A stretch of DNA of 60,000 nucleotides, taken from Tubulanus polymorphus. Lineage: Eukaryota > Nemertea > Palaeonemertea > Tubulaniformes > Tubulanidae. A program made the translations under genes and the position numbers. Positions 33,038 through 44,376 of this stretch are shown here, one piece after another. The notes under the pieces were generated by a model. The model saw only the letters and a list, made by a program, of their open reading frames with translations. It was not told the DNA's origin and did not search any database. Location: contig NC_134031.1 in assembly GCF_964204645.1 (NCBI RefSeq), positions 9,650,501 to 9,710,500 on the forward strand, in the 5' to 3' direction. Every line of letters starts with the position of its first letter. Positions within the stretch are counted from its first letter, which is position 1.

Positions 33038-34254
33038 TATTATACTTGTTTACTTCCTAGCCATACCAGAGCTCAAGGCTGCCGCTATAACCAGCAACCC
33101 TACGCAGATACTCACGTCACTTTCACCTATCTTCTATTCAGTGTCTTGTGTGCGACGTAAGCATCTACGTAGGTTGTTTACTAACTTCAGCCACTGCCCT
33201 GAACTCTGGCTTCCCTCCCTCTATGCAAACTACTAATTTATCACCCCAATATTATCAATACAATATTTCTAATGCGTTTGTTTGCCATATATGTCGAAGG
33301 AAAATGCAAACAAAATATCGATTCCAAATGATATTGAGCCGCTCTTTTCGATGGAGGTAAAATCATTCAGCTACATTTACTGAAAGATATAGTTTTTGGG
33401 CATTCTTTGCAAAATTGTTATATTTCACTTGATAGTTCGATACTACGGTTTCTATGGGCACAACAAAAACCTACCAAAACAGTAAAATTGAATACCATAC
33501 TAATCTATATCGTCAGAGCTTTCCATTGGTTATCATGTCTATATTGTTGAACGTGTTGCCATGGAAACACGCTAAATACAAACTTGCCAATTTTCCCATT
33601 TCCACCAAAATTTCCGCAAAAATCCTCTTTTCACGCAAAGGAAATACGAATAATGATGTCCAACGTGAAATCTTTAGTAACAAACTGTTTATTTACATTT
33701 TTCAGGGGCATATCATAACAGATATTACAGACTGAGCACCATTAGGTAGCGATTTGAGCGAAAGTCAAACTTGTGATATCTTTTTGATTTCGATTTTTTG
33801 ATAGTAAATATTCAAGTCCTCATCACGATTCTTTTTGGACGAACAGACATGTAGAACCAAATAGACATGTTTCGTTAAAAATTTGACAAAATAAACATCA
33901 GCAAATGTTCTATTTCATATCGTTTTCAATTATCACATTTTTCATATATATTTTTCTATGTATAAGGCTAGTCTAGTTTGATGTCATACAAGTTGTCATA
34001 TCTTGAAAATAATCAAAATTGTATGAATAATAGGATATCTCAAAATTATATGAATATTACTTTAAATGATAAAATACTAAATAACTACTTATCACATTCC
34101 ATCTGCATTGGCATGTAAGACACTCTTAAATTGCTTAATATCTATGAACTCCAAAGCAGATGCATAAATCAGTACATTCCAATCCGTTTAAGAGGCAAGA
34201 GCAATTGATATCGATCATCCAATTTAATAATACTTAGTGACATCCATTATTTAT

Positions 34255-34510
34255 TTATAAATATTTTTGAATATTAGTTATATTATTACTGTTGTCGTTG
34301 TTGTTGTTATTATTGTTGTTTATTATTATTAATTATTATTATTTATTTTAATTATTTATTATAATTATTTATTATTATAATTTATGACTATTAATTGTTA
34401 TTATTATTATTTATTATTATTTATCATTATTATATATTTTATTATCTATTATTATTATCAATAATAATAATAATATTATTATTATTAACTATTATTATTA
34501 TTGTAATAGT
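34255..34510. repeat. ATT/TTA low-complexity array
   Basis: Irregular repeats of ATT, TTA and TATT with no coding meaning. Confidence 0.85.
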
Positions 34511-36059
34511 TATCATTTTTTTCCTGTTTCTATTGCACCCTTCTCGCACGCTTTGCACTCGGGTTCAGCGCCTTGCAATTGCTTGTGAGTACAGGCCAAA
34601 AGGCTTGCGCTGGATCCCTCATTTAACATTCTTAAATATTCGGAATTGTAAAAATAACCTCACATCGAAATGTAGTTGAATGAAAATAAAATTATTATTA
34701 TACATACGGTGTGCATTGTTTATTTATTGCTTCATGGGGTCTTGGATAACAAACCTACAACACAACTGGACGTTTATTCCCACCCATACCTGTATGTCAG
34801 CCGGATTCCTCAACGACGTCAACACCATTATTACAAACACTTGAATTTTCATCATTCTCTGCCCATAAACAGTATAAGGAGACATGTCACATTTGACCTA
34901 CACGTCCCAGCTGACTAATACTATGCATTACCCCCAGAACCCCTCAACACAGGCAACCATTCAGTATTTTCGCAATCTCTTTTCCAATTGTTTTCCTACA
35001 CAATATTCCATTTGCCACTGGCAGATGCTGAAGACAAAAATCTGATTATCTCCTATTTACACCAAACCACTACATTTATATCAAAGAGGGATTCACAATA
35101 TGTAGCCCATAAAATGGTCACCCTACTACAAAGTTCACCAAACTACAAAGTTCAAAGACCACATGCGTTACCATGTTCCCATCAGGGGGTGCTGCAAACA
35201 TGACACAGCTGATTCTTTCCTATCATTCCTAAGGGCAGTAAATTTGATAATGACAAATTATTGCATATATATATAACCCGTGGATTGACACACCTAGTGA
35301 AAAGTTATACAACATTTACGTAGTAACAGCTGACGTTTTGGGGGTATATGCCGAACTTTAATATACACCAGTCTTATAATCATATTCAAAGTAACCATGG
35401 TGTCCCTGGACCCCTAGTTTCATGAAAAATCCCCATATAGACAAACCTCCATGTCCCATTCACCTGTATATATTACTACATTCTCAATTTTTCCACCAGG
35501 TGCTAGTATTTTCCTCGAAAGTATTTTTCTCGTCCTTAGTTACGGTTACTTTCTTAAGAAGGGGCGTTTGATATGGTTGTGTATATATACATCATTAAAA
35601 AAGTAGTTCCGCATATGGTGGTCGTTCTTGTCATGTGTTTTTGTTATCTTACGCTCTGACAGTCTAATATATCTCCAGTACTGATATCAGAGGACGGACA
35701 TCATAACAAGCTCGTTTTAATAGATTATATCGTATGCAGTTAGTAGATATCCATTTTTTTGCAGTATTTTCATATAATAGGGTTGAGAATATATTAACAA
35801 ATTCCGTGAATTGAAATAAGGGAGAATTTAGTTATATACATTCGGATCTGATTATCAATAATCGATACTCGCTTCTCTATTATAGAAGTATTTAACCAAA
35901 GAAAATGTTCGCCTTCATTTTCTTTCAGAACTTTCTTCAGCTGTGGACTGACCACTATTCCGAATCTATCTCAAATACGATCACAAAATGAACTGTCGAT
36001 GTGAGTCAAAGATTTATAGATTTTCTTCGCGGTAAAGGGTTGGGGAGTATTGTCTATGT

Positions 36060-39000
36060 TGTAAAAAATTAATTGATCTATATTTGTTAATGAAACCATT
36101 TTTATTCCTCTAAATTTCAAACCGCAATCCAAATCCAAAGTTAATTATTGACTAGAAAAACAATGACACGGATCAATATCAGAATATTTTAGATTTACAT
36201 TTCTAAATCTTTCAAATATATCAGATAATAATACTACATTCGGTTTCAAACATAAATCTACTAATTCGCCATGATTTTTCATTCTAAAATGATTCCAAAT
36301 ATTTATGTTCTATTAAAAACTTCATCTTTTAAATCTTAATTTTTTGATTCATCATAGAATTGTTCTTTTAATGATATCGTAATTTTAAAATCATTATGCA
36401 ATTTATAAAAAGAATATGGAATCACACCTTTATATCTCATTAATTGAAAATCATTATCATTTGGATAATATTCTTTTAAGATTTTAATTCATCAACAACT
36501 AATGATTTTGAACAATTATCTGAAACTATGAATCTTAAGCATCCAAATATTAAAGATATATAACTTTCAGCTGTTTTAGCTAGCATGTTAAATGTATAAG
36601 TTGGTATATTGACACCATCTTTTGGTCTTTTTGAATTTAGAGTTTCTATTTCATTATCAATTTTTTCTATTTCATGACATAGCTGTTTGATAAATAAATG
36701 TGCATTATAACCTGATAAACTATGAAATATAACTGGAACAAAATTAATTTTCTTAGCTTGCAAATTACAATTCTCATATGCTGCACGTCTGAATCTGCCA
36801 TTTAAATGATCATGATCTCCAACTTTTTTATCATAAAAATTAGATATCTTTTCACAATAATAACAATTATCTGCTGCATGATTAAAATCTTCTTCATCAC
36901 CTTTTGTCGTATTATTTCTATATTTGTATCTAGTAGTTTACTTAATTTCATTTCATATTCAAATATAGCTGCAAAGCAGCGATAACGGGTTTTCTGGATG
37001 CATGTGATCGAAAGGAAAAATTAATTACCGGGTATTCGATGGAAAAAGTAAAATGAGATGATCTGGATATTATCGGAGCAATCCTCTTTTTGGTTGAATG
37101 GTCTAACCCCAGTATAGTCCCCCGTGATTTGGAAATTCTCGGAGCCCTCCTTTATTTACTTACTAAATGACGTCACAAACTGTTATTTCGCCGGTGCTTG
37201 TTGTCTAACAATTCAATTCAATTCTTTATTTACAGTAACCTAATAAGTAATTTTAAGTTTCAAATAGGATGGAAAGTACATTCAGACAATCTGTTGGTTC
37301 AGAGAGACCGTTATTACAGTATCAATTTATACATTTCATTTCGAAGCTGTCAGTTGCCGAATCTGAATGAAGATGAATTTTATTTGACGAAATCGGCGGA
37401 AAATATATAATAATTATAATCAACAGAATTTCAAGAGGGTTTTCGACGAAAGTCAGAAAACCCTAATTAACAAGTCAAGAAATAACATTATCAGATCTAT
37501 AATTATGATATTCACTTTTAATTAGATAATTTAACTGGATAATCAGATTTAATAAATAATCTGGAAGCTGCTGCACTTCGATGAATCTTTTTAATAGTAC
37601 TTGATATTTGGGGATCAGAATAATAAACTCCATCTGAATTAGAATTCAAATCATGACTTTTATAATATATTTCTTTTCTATCTCGATCAGTTAATTCCTT
37701 ATTCAATGATCAGAAATCACCATATATTACAAATGGTACTTTAGTCTTGTAATCATACTTTTTAAATTCTAATTCATTATCTTTTTATGTTGATGAAATT
37801 AATTTGCAATAGTCACGATTATCACATAATTGTTTTTTATTTAAGAATGCTCTTTCGTTACTGATTTTATGTAAACACTTTTTTCATAGATATATTGTAC
37901 TATCGAAATCAGAATATGATCTAAAAAAGTTCAATTTGTTTTATCCACATTTAATGATTTTCATAATATAATATATCTATAACATCAGTTTTATCATAAT
38001 CGTTTGATAAATATAAAGATTCCAATGTATATTCTTTAATGTTATAACCTTTTGCATTTGTTAATTTACTTAAATCAAATACATTTATTTCTAAATTATT
38101 ATATCTTTCTATTATTGGAATATCTTCAATTTCAACAGGGTACATATTCATTCTATAATTATTTTCAAATTGCTTATAATGAGTTTATCTACAAATATTA
38201 TCAGTTGCAGGATGTAGTGAACTAATAATTGCCCATAGAAAACATCTATAATCTTCATTATATACATTAATTACTGCATTAGTTTTAAATGGTAATTAGA
38301 TATAACTTGATGCATTATATCTGGACCTTTATGATATGATAAATTATCTTATCAGATATATATCGATTTATTCAATTCATTTTTTTGTGTGTGTTATAAA
38401 TATGTAATGTCATTAGTATTATTTCATCTAACACTAGACCAGATGTTTAATAATATTTCTCTTCAATTTCTCTTCAATTTTCGTTTTTAATTCAATATAA
38501 CATATATTCAATTTCTCATATATATATGCTGTTTCGATATAGTATGTTGTGAATGAGAATTTAAATTATATACAAGTTTATCTTCAGATTTTTAGATATA
38601 ACTTAAGCAGATATACTAACTTTAGGTTATTCTACATCTGCAATTATATTCATCATATTTTCCATAATTTCTAAAAAAATATTAAATTGTTCTAAAGACT
38701 TAATTCTATGAAATCTAAATTCAATAGCAGATGGACCTATATAGCTTTTGAATACTCTAGTTATTTCAATATCTTTCTTAATATCTGATGAATTTATATA
38801 TAATCTTACATTTTCCATATGTGATTTCTTATTATTTAGAGTGTCTTCTATTCTTTTGATTGGGCTTTGTTTTTCATTATCATCATTATCAAAATAATCT
38901 TCGCCTAAAATATCATTATTAATATTTCTAATATGATTTTTAGATTTTAAATGTTGTTTATAATAATCTTGTTACTGAATGATTGATTACAAGTATCACA

Positions 39001-39177
39001 TTTATATATTTCTTTTTCATTCTTTAATTCTTCTAATTTAGTTTCTAATATATCATCTATATATTCTAATTTCAATTTATTTTCTAAGTGAGATTTAGTA
39101 TTATTATGTCTCGCTTTTTGAGATTTACCTACATTAATTTTACATGTTGAACAGAAGTACTTCTTATCTGCTTCCAT
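36060..39177 (-). pseudogene. polB: Element D: inverted PolB, N-terminal two-thirds
   Basis: From the ATG at 39177: zinc finger CSTCKINVGKSQKARH and CDTCNQSFSNK, the Polinton N-terminal region (YTLESLYLSNDYDKTD near 38030), the exonuclease (FHSLSGYNAHLFIKQL near 36740) and IFGCLRFIV. It ends near 36060 around the region matching element A 6420-6480, before polymerase motif A, so whether this copy had an intein cannot be told. Many frameshifts and stops, plus an insertion at about 36970-37460. No TIR is visible beside the ATG; host repeat begins at about 39240. Confidence 0.85.
36970..37460. mobile_element. Host insertion within element D PolB
   Basis: PolB similarity stops near 36970 and resumes near 37500. 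The insert is less AT-rich and its ends carry inverted GGGTTTTCTG (36999) and CAGAAAACCCT (37455). It encodes no transposase. A short non-autonomous DNA element is a reasonable guess. Confidence 0.55.
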
Positions 39178-39239
39178 TTTTATAACAATTTTTTTATTAA
39201 AATTGATTTCATTTTATTCGACATCTATATCATGACATC

Positions 39240-40632
39240 CTTTTTAGCCCACTTGGGACTTTAGTCCCAGCGGGCTATTTCGTTCACTTTTCGTCCGTCG
39301 TCCGTCCGTCCGTAGACGGAATACAGTTATTTTGGGAAGTTTTGAAGACGCTTCTAGGTTATGTCTTGATATTTGGTTTATACATGTATCTACCCTAGAC
39401 ACATCTTCAGCCCAAAAACTGTCAGATTTAAGATGGCCGACTGGCAGCCATTGTTGTTCGCCAAAATCAGCACTTTTTACACATTTTCGAAGTTTACAAG
39501 GTAAATTTTGAAGACGCTTTGATCAATTACCTTGATCTTTCGATTATATTTGAATCTACCAATCTATCATCAGCATAAGAAAAATTGGGTCGATCTGACT
39601 CAAGATGGCCGTCCTATGACCTTTTTAGTGCCCAAAAATGTCAATTATGGCCAGAATTCTAGGTCCTGTAGCTTCCTACCGGTTGCCATTTCTCATTGCA
39701 ATTTGTGATGGGTATTCTTTGTAAAGGGATGTTTTATACATGAGACAGGTATTTTTGATCCGCTATTGGCGGCCATTTTGGTGTCATCAGTACTCATTCG
39801 TAGGTGGGAAAAAGTTTTTCCACATTAAATTGATACCTAAGCAGATTGTGTTACTATATTCAATTGGAGCCCATAACGTGTTCTATGATTTTTGTGAGTT
39901 TCAAGGTCATTGGTTTTTGTATATGGCCACCAGGGGGCGTTGAATAATACAATAACTTAGTATTTCTATATTATATTTGTACCTATGCATATTTTGTTAC
40001 CACAATCAATTGCAAAGTTGTAGCTCATCAAATTTTCCATGATATTGGTGAGTTTTAAGGACATTAGTTATTCTATATGGTCACCAGGCGGCGTTGAATA
40101 GTAGAATAACTTAGTATTTCCTTATTAGATTGGTACCTAGGCATATTTTGTCACCATGATCAATTGCAAAGTTGTAGTTCATGACATTGTCTATGATTGT
40201 GGTGAGTTTTTAAGGACATAAGTTATTCCATATAGTCACCAGGGGGCCTTGAATAGTAGAATAGCTTAGTATTTCCTTATTAGATTTGTACCTAGGCATA
40301 TTTTGTTACCATGATCAATGGCAAAGTTGTATTTCATGACATGTACTACGATTGTGGTGAGTTTTAAAGTCATTGGGTTTTGCATATGGTCACCAGGGAG
40401 CCTTGAATAGTAGAATGACTTAGTATTTCCATATTAAATTGGTAACGAGTCAAATTTTGTTATCACAATCAATTACAAAATCATAGCTGCTGACATGTTC
40501 TATGATTGTGGTGGGTTTCAAGGTGATTGGTTTCTTTATATGGTCACTAGGTGGCGTTTTGTATTGAAATTGTTAGATTGTTGAGCATTTGAAACCACTT
40601 CCCAAGTGGGCATGGTGTCCCTGGACCCCTAG
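39240..40632. repeat. Host interspersed repeat with internal tandem array
   Basis: It starts with the self-complementary GCCCACTTGGGACTTTAGTCCCAGCGGGC and CCGT-rich sequence, shares 39420-39480 and nearby words with the inverted insert in element A, and ends GTGTCCCTGGACCCCTAGTT. No gene. Confidence 0.7.
39880..40565 (+). repeat. ~155-bp tandem repeat, about 4 units
   Basis: Each unit has GGTGAGTTT, CACCAGG(G/C)GGC, TTGAATAGTAGAATAACTTAGTATTTC, GGTACCTAGGCATATTTTGT and AATTGCAAAGTTGTAG-type words, with drift between units. Confidence 0.85.
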
Positions 40633-40635
40633 TTC

Positions 40636-40965
40636 ATTCTTACCTATATAAATGAAATAGAAATCACCAGAACACAATTATTCAATATCTTCAATAGATG
40701 ATCAATGAATTCTGTTTGGTAAATACGTTCTGAATTTATATCCATTTCCTTTAAATCCTTCATATTTCTAAATGAAGTACTAATTTATTACCATTTAGTA
40801 ATTGTTTCAATATTTGTAATTAATATTTCTTATAGATTGTTAGTTAACTTGTTAACTTTTTAAATTTGTAATCTAGTGATTTGGCATTAATTTTGTAGTA
40901 TCTTTAATACCAGCTAGAAATGATTTGTTATTCTCACTGTGTACTTGATTACTCTATATCAATTA
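40636..40965 (-). pseudogene. End-gene homologue (SSB-like family?), element E
   Basis: On the minus strand it matches 19374-19680: TTCAGAACGTATTTACCA near 40733 and the region encoding a terminal F-Y-F-I-Y motif near 40650-40660. Frame breaks are frequent. It ends at the host repeat boundary at about 40636. Confidence 0.7.
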
Positions 40966-41042
40966 TACAAATTTTATATTAAAATTGATTTTCGAAATAC
41001 CAAATTTCATAAATATGATGTTCATAGATATGAACTTATTAG

Positions 41043-41179
41043 AGTAATAGGGAATGTCTTGTTTCAAATCAAAGATCGAAATGAGTGAAAATGAAAAATA
41101 AAAGAAATAATTCTAATTTTTTATTTTTTGAATTTGACCGTTAATTTGAAACGAGACATTCCCTATTTTATCTTATTAC
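41043..41179. repeat. Terminal palindrome of element E
   Basis: Left arm AGTAATAGGGAATGTCTTG then TTTCAAATCAAAGATCGAA; right arm GACCGTTAATTTGAAAC then GAGACATTCCCTATT...ATTAC. The element gene lies to its left, so this is the right-hand end of an inverted copy. The GGTCGA box is altered. Confidence 0.8.
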
Positions 41180-41898
41180 AGAACAATCCAGGGAAGTCGA
41201 ATCTCTGTCATAGAGCCATACGCATTCGGTGATGTCAATGTTTTTACAATGTAAGTGGTTTATCTATGTCGTGATTTATTTTTGTATGGAATGCATTCCG
41301 AAATGTTTGGTTTTACGTTATCAGTTTGTAAAAAAAAATATTGCCAATTTTGGTTCATAAGAAAAAATTTTCGTAGCAAAAACGTACAACTATACACCTA
41401 ATTTGTTGACCAATTTTAAGTATGGTATACGACGAAAATAGTGCAGATATTCATGCGCATGAGTTTATAATATATTTATAATCATAGTAGAGTCATAATA
41501 TACACAGGTGTAACTTTTTTACACCCAGTCCTACGCCACACAAGGTCTACACGTTGACTGGTCAACTGACATGTGACTGAGCGGAAGTGGGATACACTAG
41601 TTAAACAGGTTTGCAGGTCTACGAGCATACACTACGATCAAGGGGTGGACACAAGGTCTACAGGTTGACTAGTTAAATGGGTACCATGCGATATTACCTC
41701 GATATGCTTTTCTAGATAAAAGATGCACCTAATTGTTGGCTATTGTTTGTGATGAATACCACTTCATTTTAACATGTCCATTCTTTGGATCCTCGAGATT
41801 TCTAGGGCGCACGGGTTCCTTCTCAGAGCCCGCTTGTCTATATATCGAACGAATCAAGGACGTTTTTTTCGGCGCAACGTTTGCTTTTTAAATACCAC
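41180..41898. other. Host DNA between E and F
   Basis: No gene. The phrases ACAAGGTCTACA(C/G)GTTGACT occur twice, at 41538 and 41650. Confidence 0.5.
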
Positions 41899-42020
41899 AG
41901 TAATAGGGATAATAGGGGTTCAAGCCAAAGGTCGAAAGGTCGAAAAATAAATTCTTCCACACTCGAATTTATTTTTCGACCTATCAACCTTTGACCTGAA
42001 CCCCTATTATCCCTATTACT
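41899..42020. repeat. Terminal palindrome of element F
   Basis: AGTAATAGGGATAATAGGGG pairs with CCCCTATTATCCCTATTACT. The inner arm has AAAGGTCGAAAGGTCGAAAAATAAATTC and the other arm GAATTTATTTTTCGACC and CAACCTTTGACC. This is the cleanest of the palindromes, 122 bp. Confidence 0.92.
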
Positions 42021-42179
42021 CCAAATAATTTCATATAAATGAACAATATTTAAATGAATTTCATATATTTTAAAATAAATTTCATGTTTTAAAAGTGAGA
42101 GTAAAATGTTAGCATAATAATCTAGAAAAATAAGATCAAATATAGATTTCGAATAATAAAAAATCAATTTTTAACGTAA

Positions 42180-42206
42180 AAAGTGTGAGTAAAGTGTGAG
42201 TGAAAT
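42180..42206 (+). repeat. Iteron-like GTGTGAGT repeat
   Basis: GTGTGAGTAAA GTGTGAGTGAAAT, identical to the pair at 21652. Confidence 0.7.
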
Positions 42207-42332
42207 AAATTCATATTTAAAATAGTGAATATTCATATTTAAATGCGTTAAATTCGTATTCTAAGAATAAAAGTAACGAGTCATTAACGAGTTGAAGAAA
42301 ATATCAATTTTAATAAAAAGAATTACTTATAA

Positions 42333-43018
42333 ATGAATGAACAGATACTACAGTTCAAAGATATCGATTTAAATGAATTAGAAAAATATTTTAAAATTAG
42401 AAATTTTATTCCAATAAAGATTTGATTAAAACTGGACGTTTCCGTTTTCAAGTGAAAAATATTACTGAATTAATATTTAAAAATCACTATCTAATAATAG
42501 AGTTATCGAATGATAAAGATAAAATCATATTCAATACAATAATTCCAAAATTCACAACATTTGATGAAATAGATCAACATTTAATAATTACAGATGAAAT
42601 ACTATCCCTTTTTAATAATGAAAATTCACATAAATCTTTATTTCTACACTTACGTTATTGCCCTTTCATAGAATGCTATGTAATGTTTTTCAGAGTAGAA
42701 GAAAAAAGATTAATAAAAGAGCACGCTCAAAAAAGGGGTGCATCTGCTGGATTTGGATTAAGACTTATGAAAAGTGATAGCTCTGATAAAGTAAGAATAA
42801 AATTAGGCAATGAAGATCAACATCAATTTCTAGTTAAAAAACCTTTAGCTAAAATTGTAGGAATTAAACCAGATGTAAGGATACGTAATGCTGATGCTAC
42901 ACCAAACTTAATACCCTTAACACACTTTTATATTTATTGCAATTTAATTGATCCTACTAATAAGGGTAAAAAAACTATTTTAAAGCGTAAGGTTTCAGCG
43001 AACTCTAACTCTTTTTGA
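42333..43018 (+). pseudogene. Unknown end gene fused to penton C-terminus
   Basis: The ATG at 42333 opens a gene of unknown family (MNEQILQFKDIDLNELEKYF), frameshifted near 42420 and continuing with NITELIFKNHYLIIELSNDK. Near 42710 it passes in frame into KEHAQKRGASAGFGLRLMKS, which belongs to the penton-like protein (compare 49915-50010). The 3' end lacks the usual penton C-terminus and reads NKGKKTILKRKVSAN instead, as in element G. The join looks like an internal deletion rather than a designed fusion. Confidence 0.65.
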
Positions 43019-43053
43019 ATTTTAACTTATTTTAATAAAAATTTGATATATAA

Positions 43054-43365
43054 ATGTGCTCAAAGTTAATTAAAGTTCCTGCGAAAGAAATGAATAACAA
43101 ATACATAAATTCAATATTGTATTATTTAACTGCTAATAATAATTTAGCTGACATTTCAGGAGTAAATATAAATAAGTATTAAAATCGGATAAAAATGAAT
43201 TAATTGGAACGTCAGATCTATTTTGCGATAATACAATGCTATATAAATCATGTTAGAACAAGAAATTATTAATGAAAATAGAACAACTTTTCTAACGTTA
43301 ATCAGAGAAAGATAACACATTATGATATAAAAGAATGTTTTAATCAAGGAAATATTATATTGGAT
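43054..43365 (+). pseudogene. Rep-like gene, N-terminal remnant in F
   Basis: MCSKLIKVPAKEMNNKYINS and LYYLTANNNLADISGVNI, then frame breaks. Nearly identical to 50257-50560. Cut by host DNA at 43365. Confidence 0.75.
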
Positions 43366-44376
43366 ATATCGGGTGGCCCCGAGCCATACATGTCCAGGAA
43401 TGGCACTTGACAGAAAACACAGAATTCCAGAATTTCTCGGTTTTTCTAAAATGCAGAAAAAAATCTTGTATTCTTAAGCTCCGGAAAACTTCTGGAAAAC
43501 AGAAAATGTCTGCAGAAAGTATTCACTAGCTAGGAGGTGGAGGGGGGCGTCACAGAATACCAGCAAATTCTGATTTTAGGTTCTTGGAAACCAGTATTGT
43601 TGCTGTGTAAGTAAGTAACTAAGTAAAAAATGTTTGTTCTGAAAATTAACTGCTGTCGCTATTAAGATATATAAGAGGGTCCCTAGAGTTAGTACCATGC
43701 ACCTGATTGCTAACTACACAGTGCGTCAGGGCCCAGTTTCATAGACTGGCATCATCTTCAGCCCACTGGTTAACTCAACTGAAAATGAATTGAGTTAGCC
43801 CAAGAGTGAAAGTTAATTCCAGTCTTTAAAACCGGGCACTGGATTTCATTTGTTTTTGTGCTCGGAAGTAAATTGTACACAGTTGATCCTACTGGACCCA
43901 TTTCGGGACTAAAGGACCAAAAATTGGTATAATTTTATTCATTATACAGGCTGGGAGAGTATCAAAACGTTGTGCTATGAGTGAAACATAAACGGCACAA
44001 ATAGGGACAACGCAATTAACCTAACGAAATGCATCAACTTCCATTAAATAACGTTGTATAAACGTGCCAGGGAAATCCAAAAAATATCCATTTCGATCGT
44101 AGAATTTCGTTGGAATATTCAGTGAATTCCACAAAAGACACCACGATTATTTCTTCATCCGTCAATGAATCGGAGATACAATGGTCATGTTGAAAATATC
44201 AAATCGGACGTATAATTAGCTAAACAGCGGAACATTTCCTTTCGTTTAATCCATAGATTTTTATTTCGGACATATTTCTTCGGCCCTTTCAGCTAGCACG
44301 TGGTGATAACCATATTGCGAAGTTAAACAGTTAGTCTAAAATGTATGTCTTAAACTGTATACTCGACTCATTGCAG
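43366..44376. other. Host DNA, probably intron of the receptor gene
   Basis: No earlier LRR exon could be fixed here. It may be intron of the gene that follows, into which the Polinton fragments upstream may also have fallen. Confidence 0.4.

Larger units (their letters stand above)
32531..36059. other. Host DNA without a recognised gene
   Basis: Only short frames. It includes the hairpin at 32996-33037, the AT-rich array at 34260-34510, and near 35390 the words GGTGTCCCTGGACCCCTAGTT, repeated at 40608-40630 at the end of another host repeat. Confidence 0.45.
41899..43365 (+). mobile_element. Element F: palindromic terminus and gene remnants
   Basis: Palindrome, iteron-like pair, an unknown gene joined to the penton C-terminal half, then the start of the Rep-like gene. 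It stops at 43365 in host DNA. Confidence 0.82.

Noticed and set aside
32600-33250. LTR retrotransposon end
   Set aside because: There is a TATA-like and a TGGTTCC primer-site-like word, but no paired LTR, polypurine tract or gag/pol is visible.
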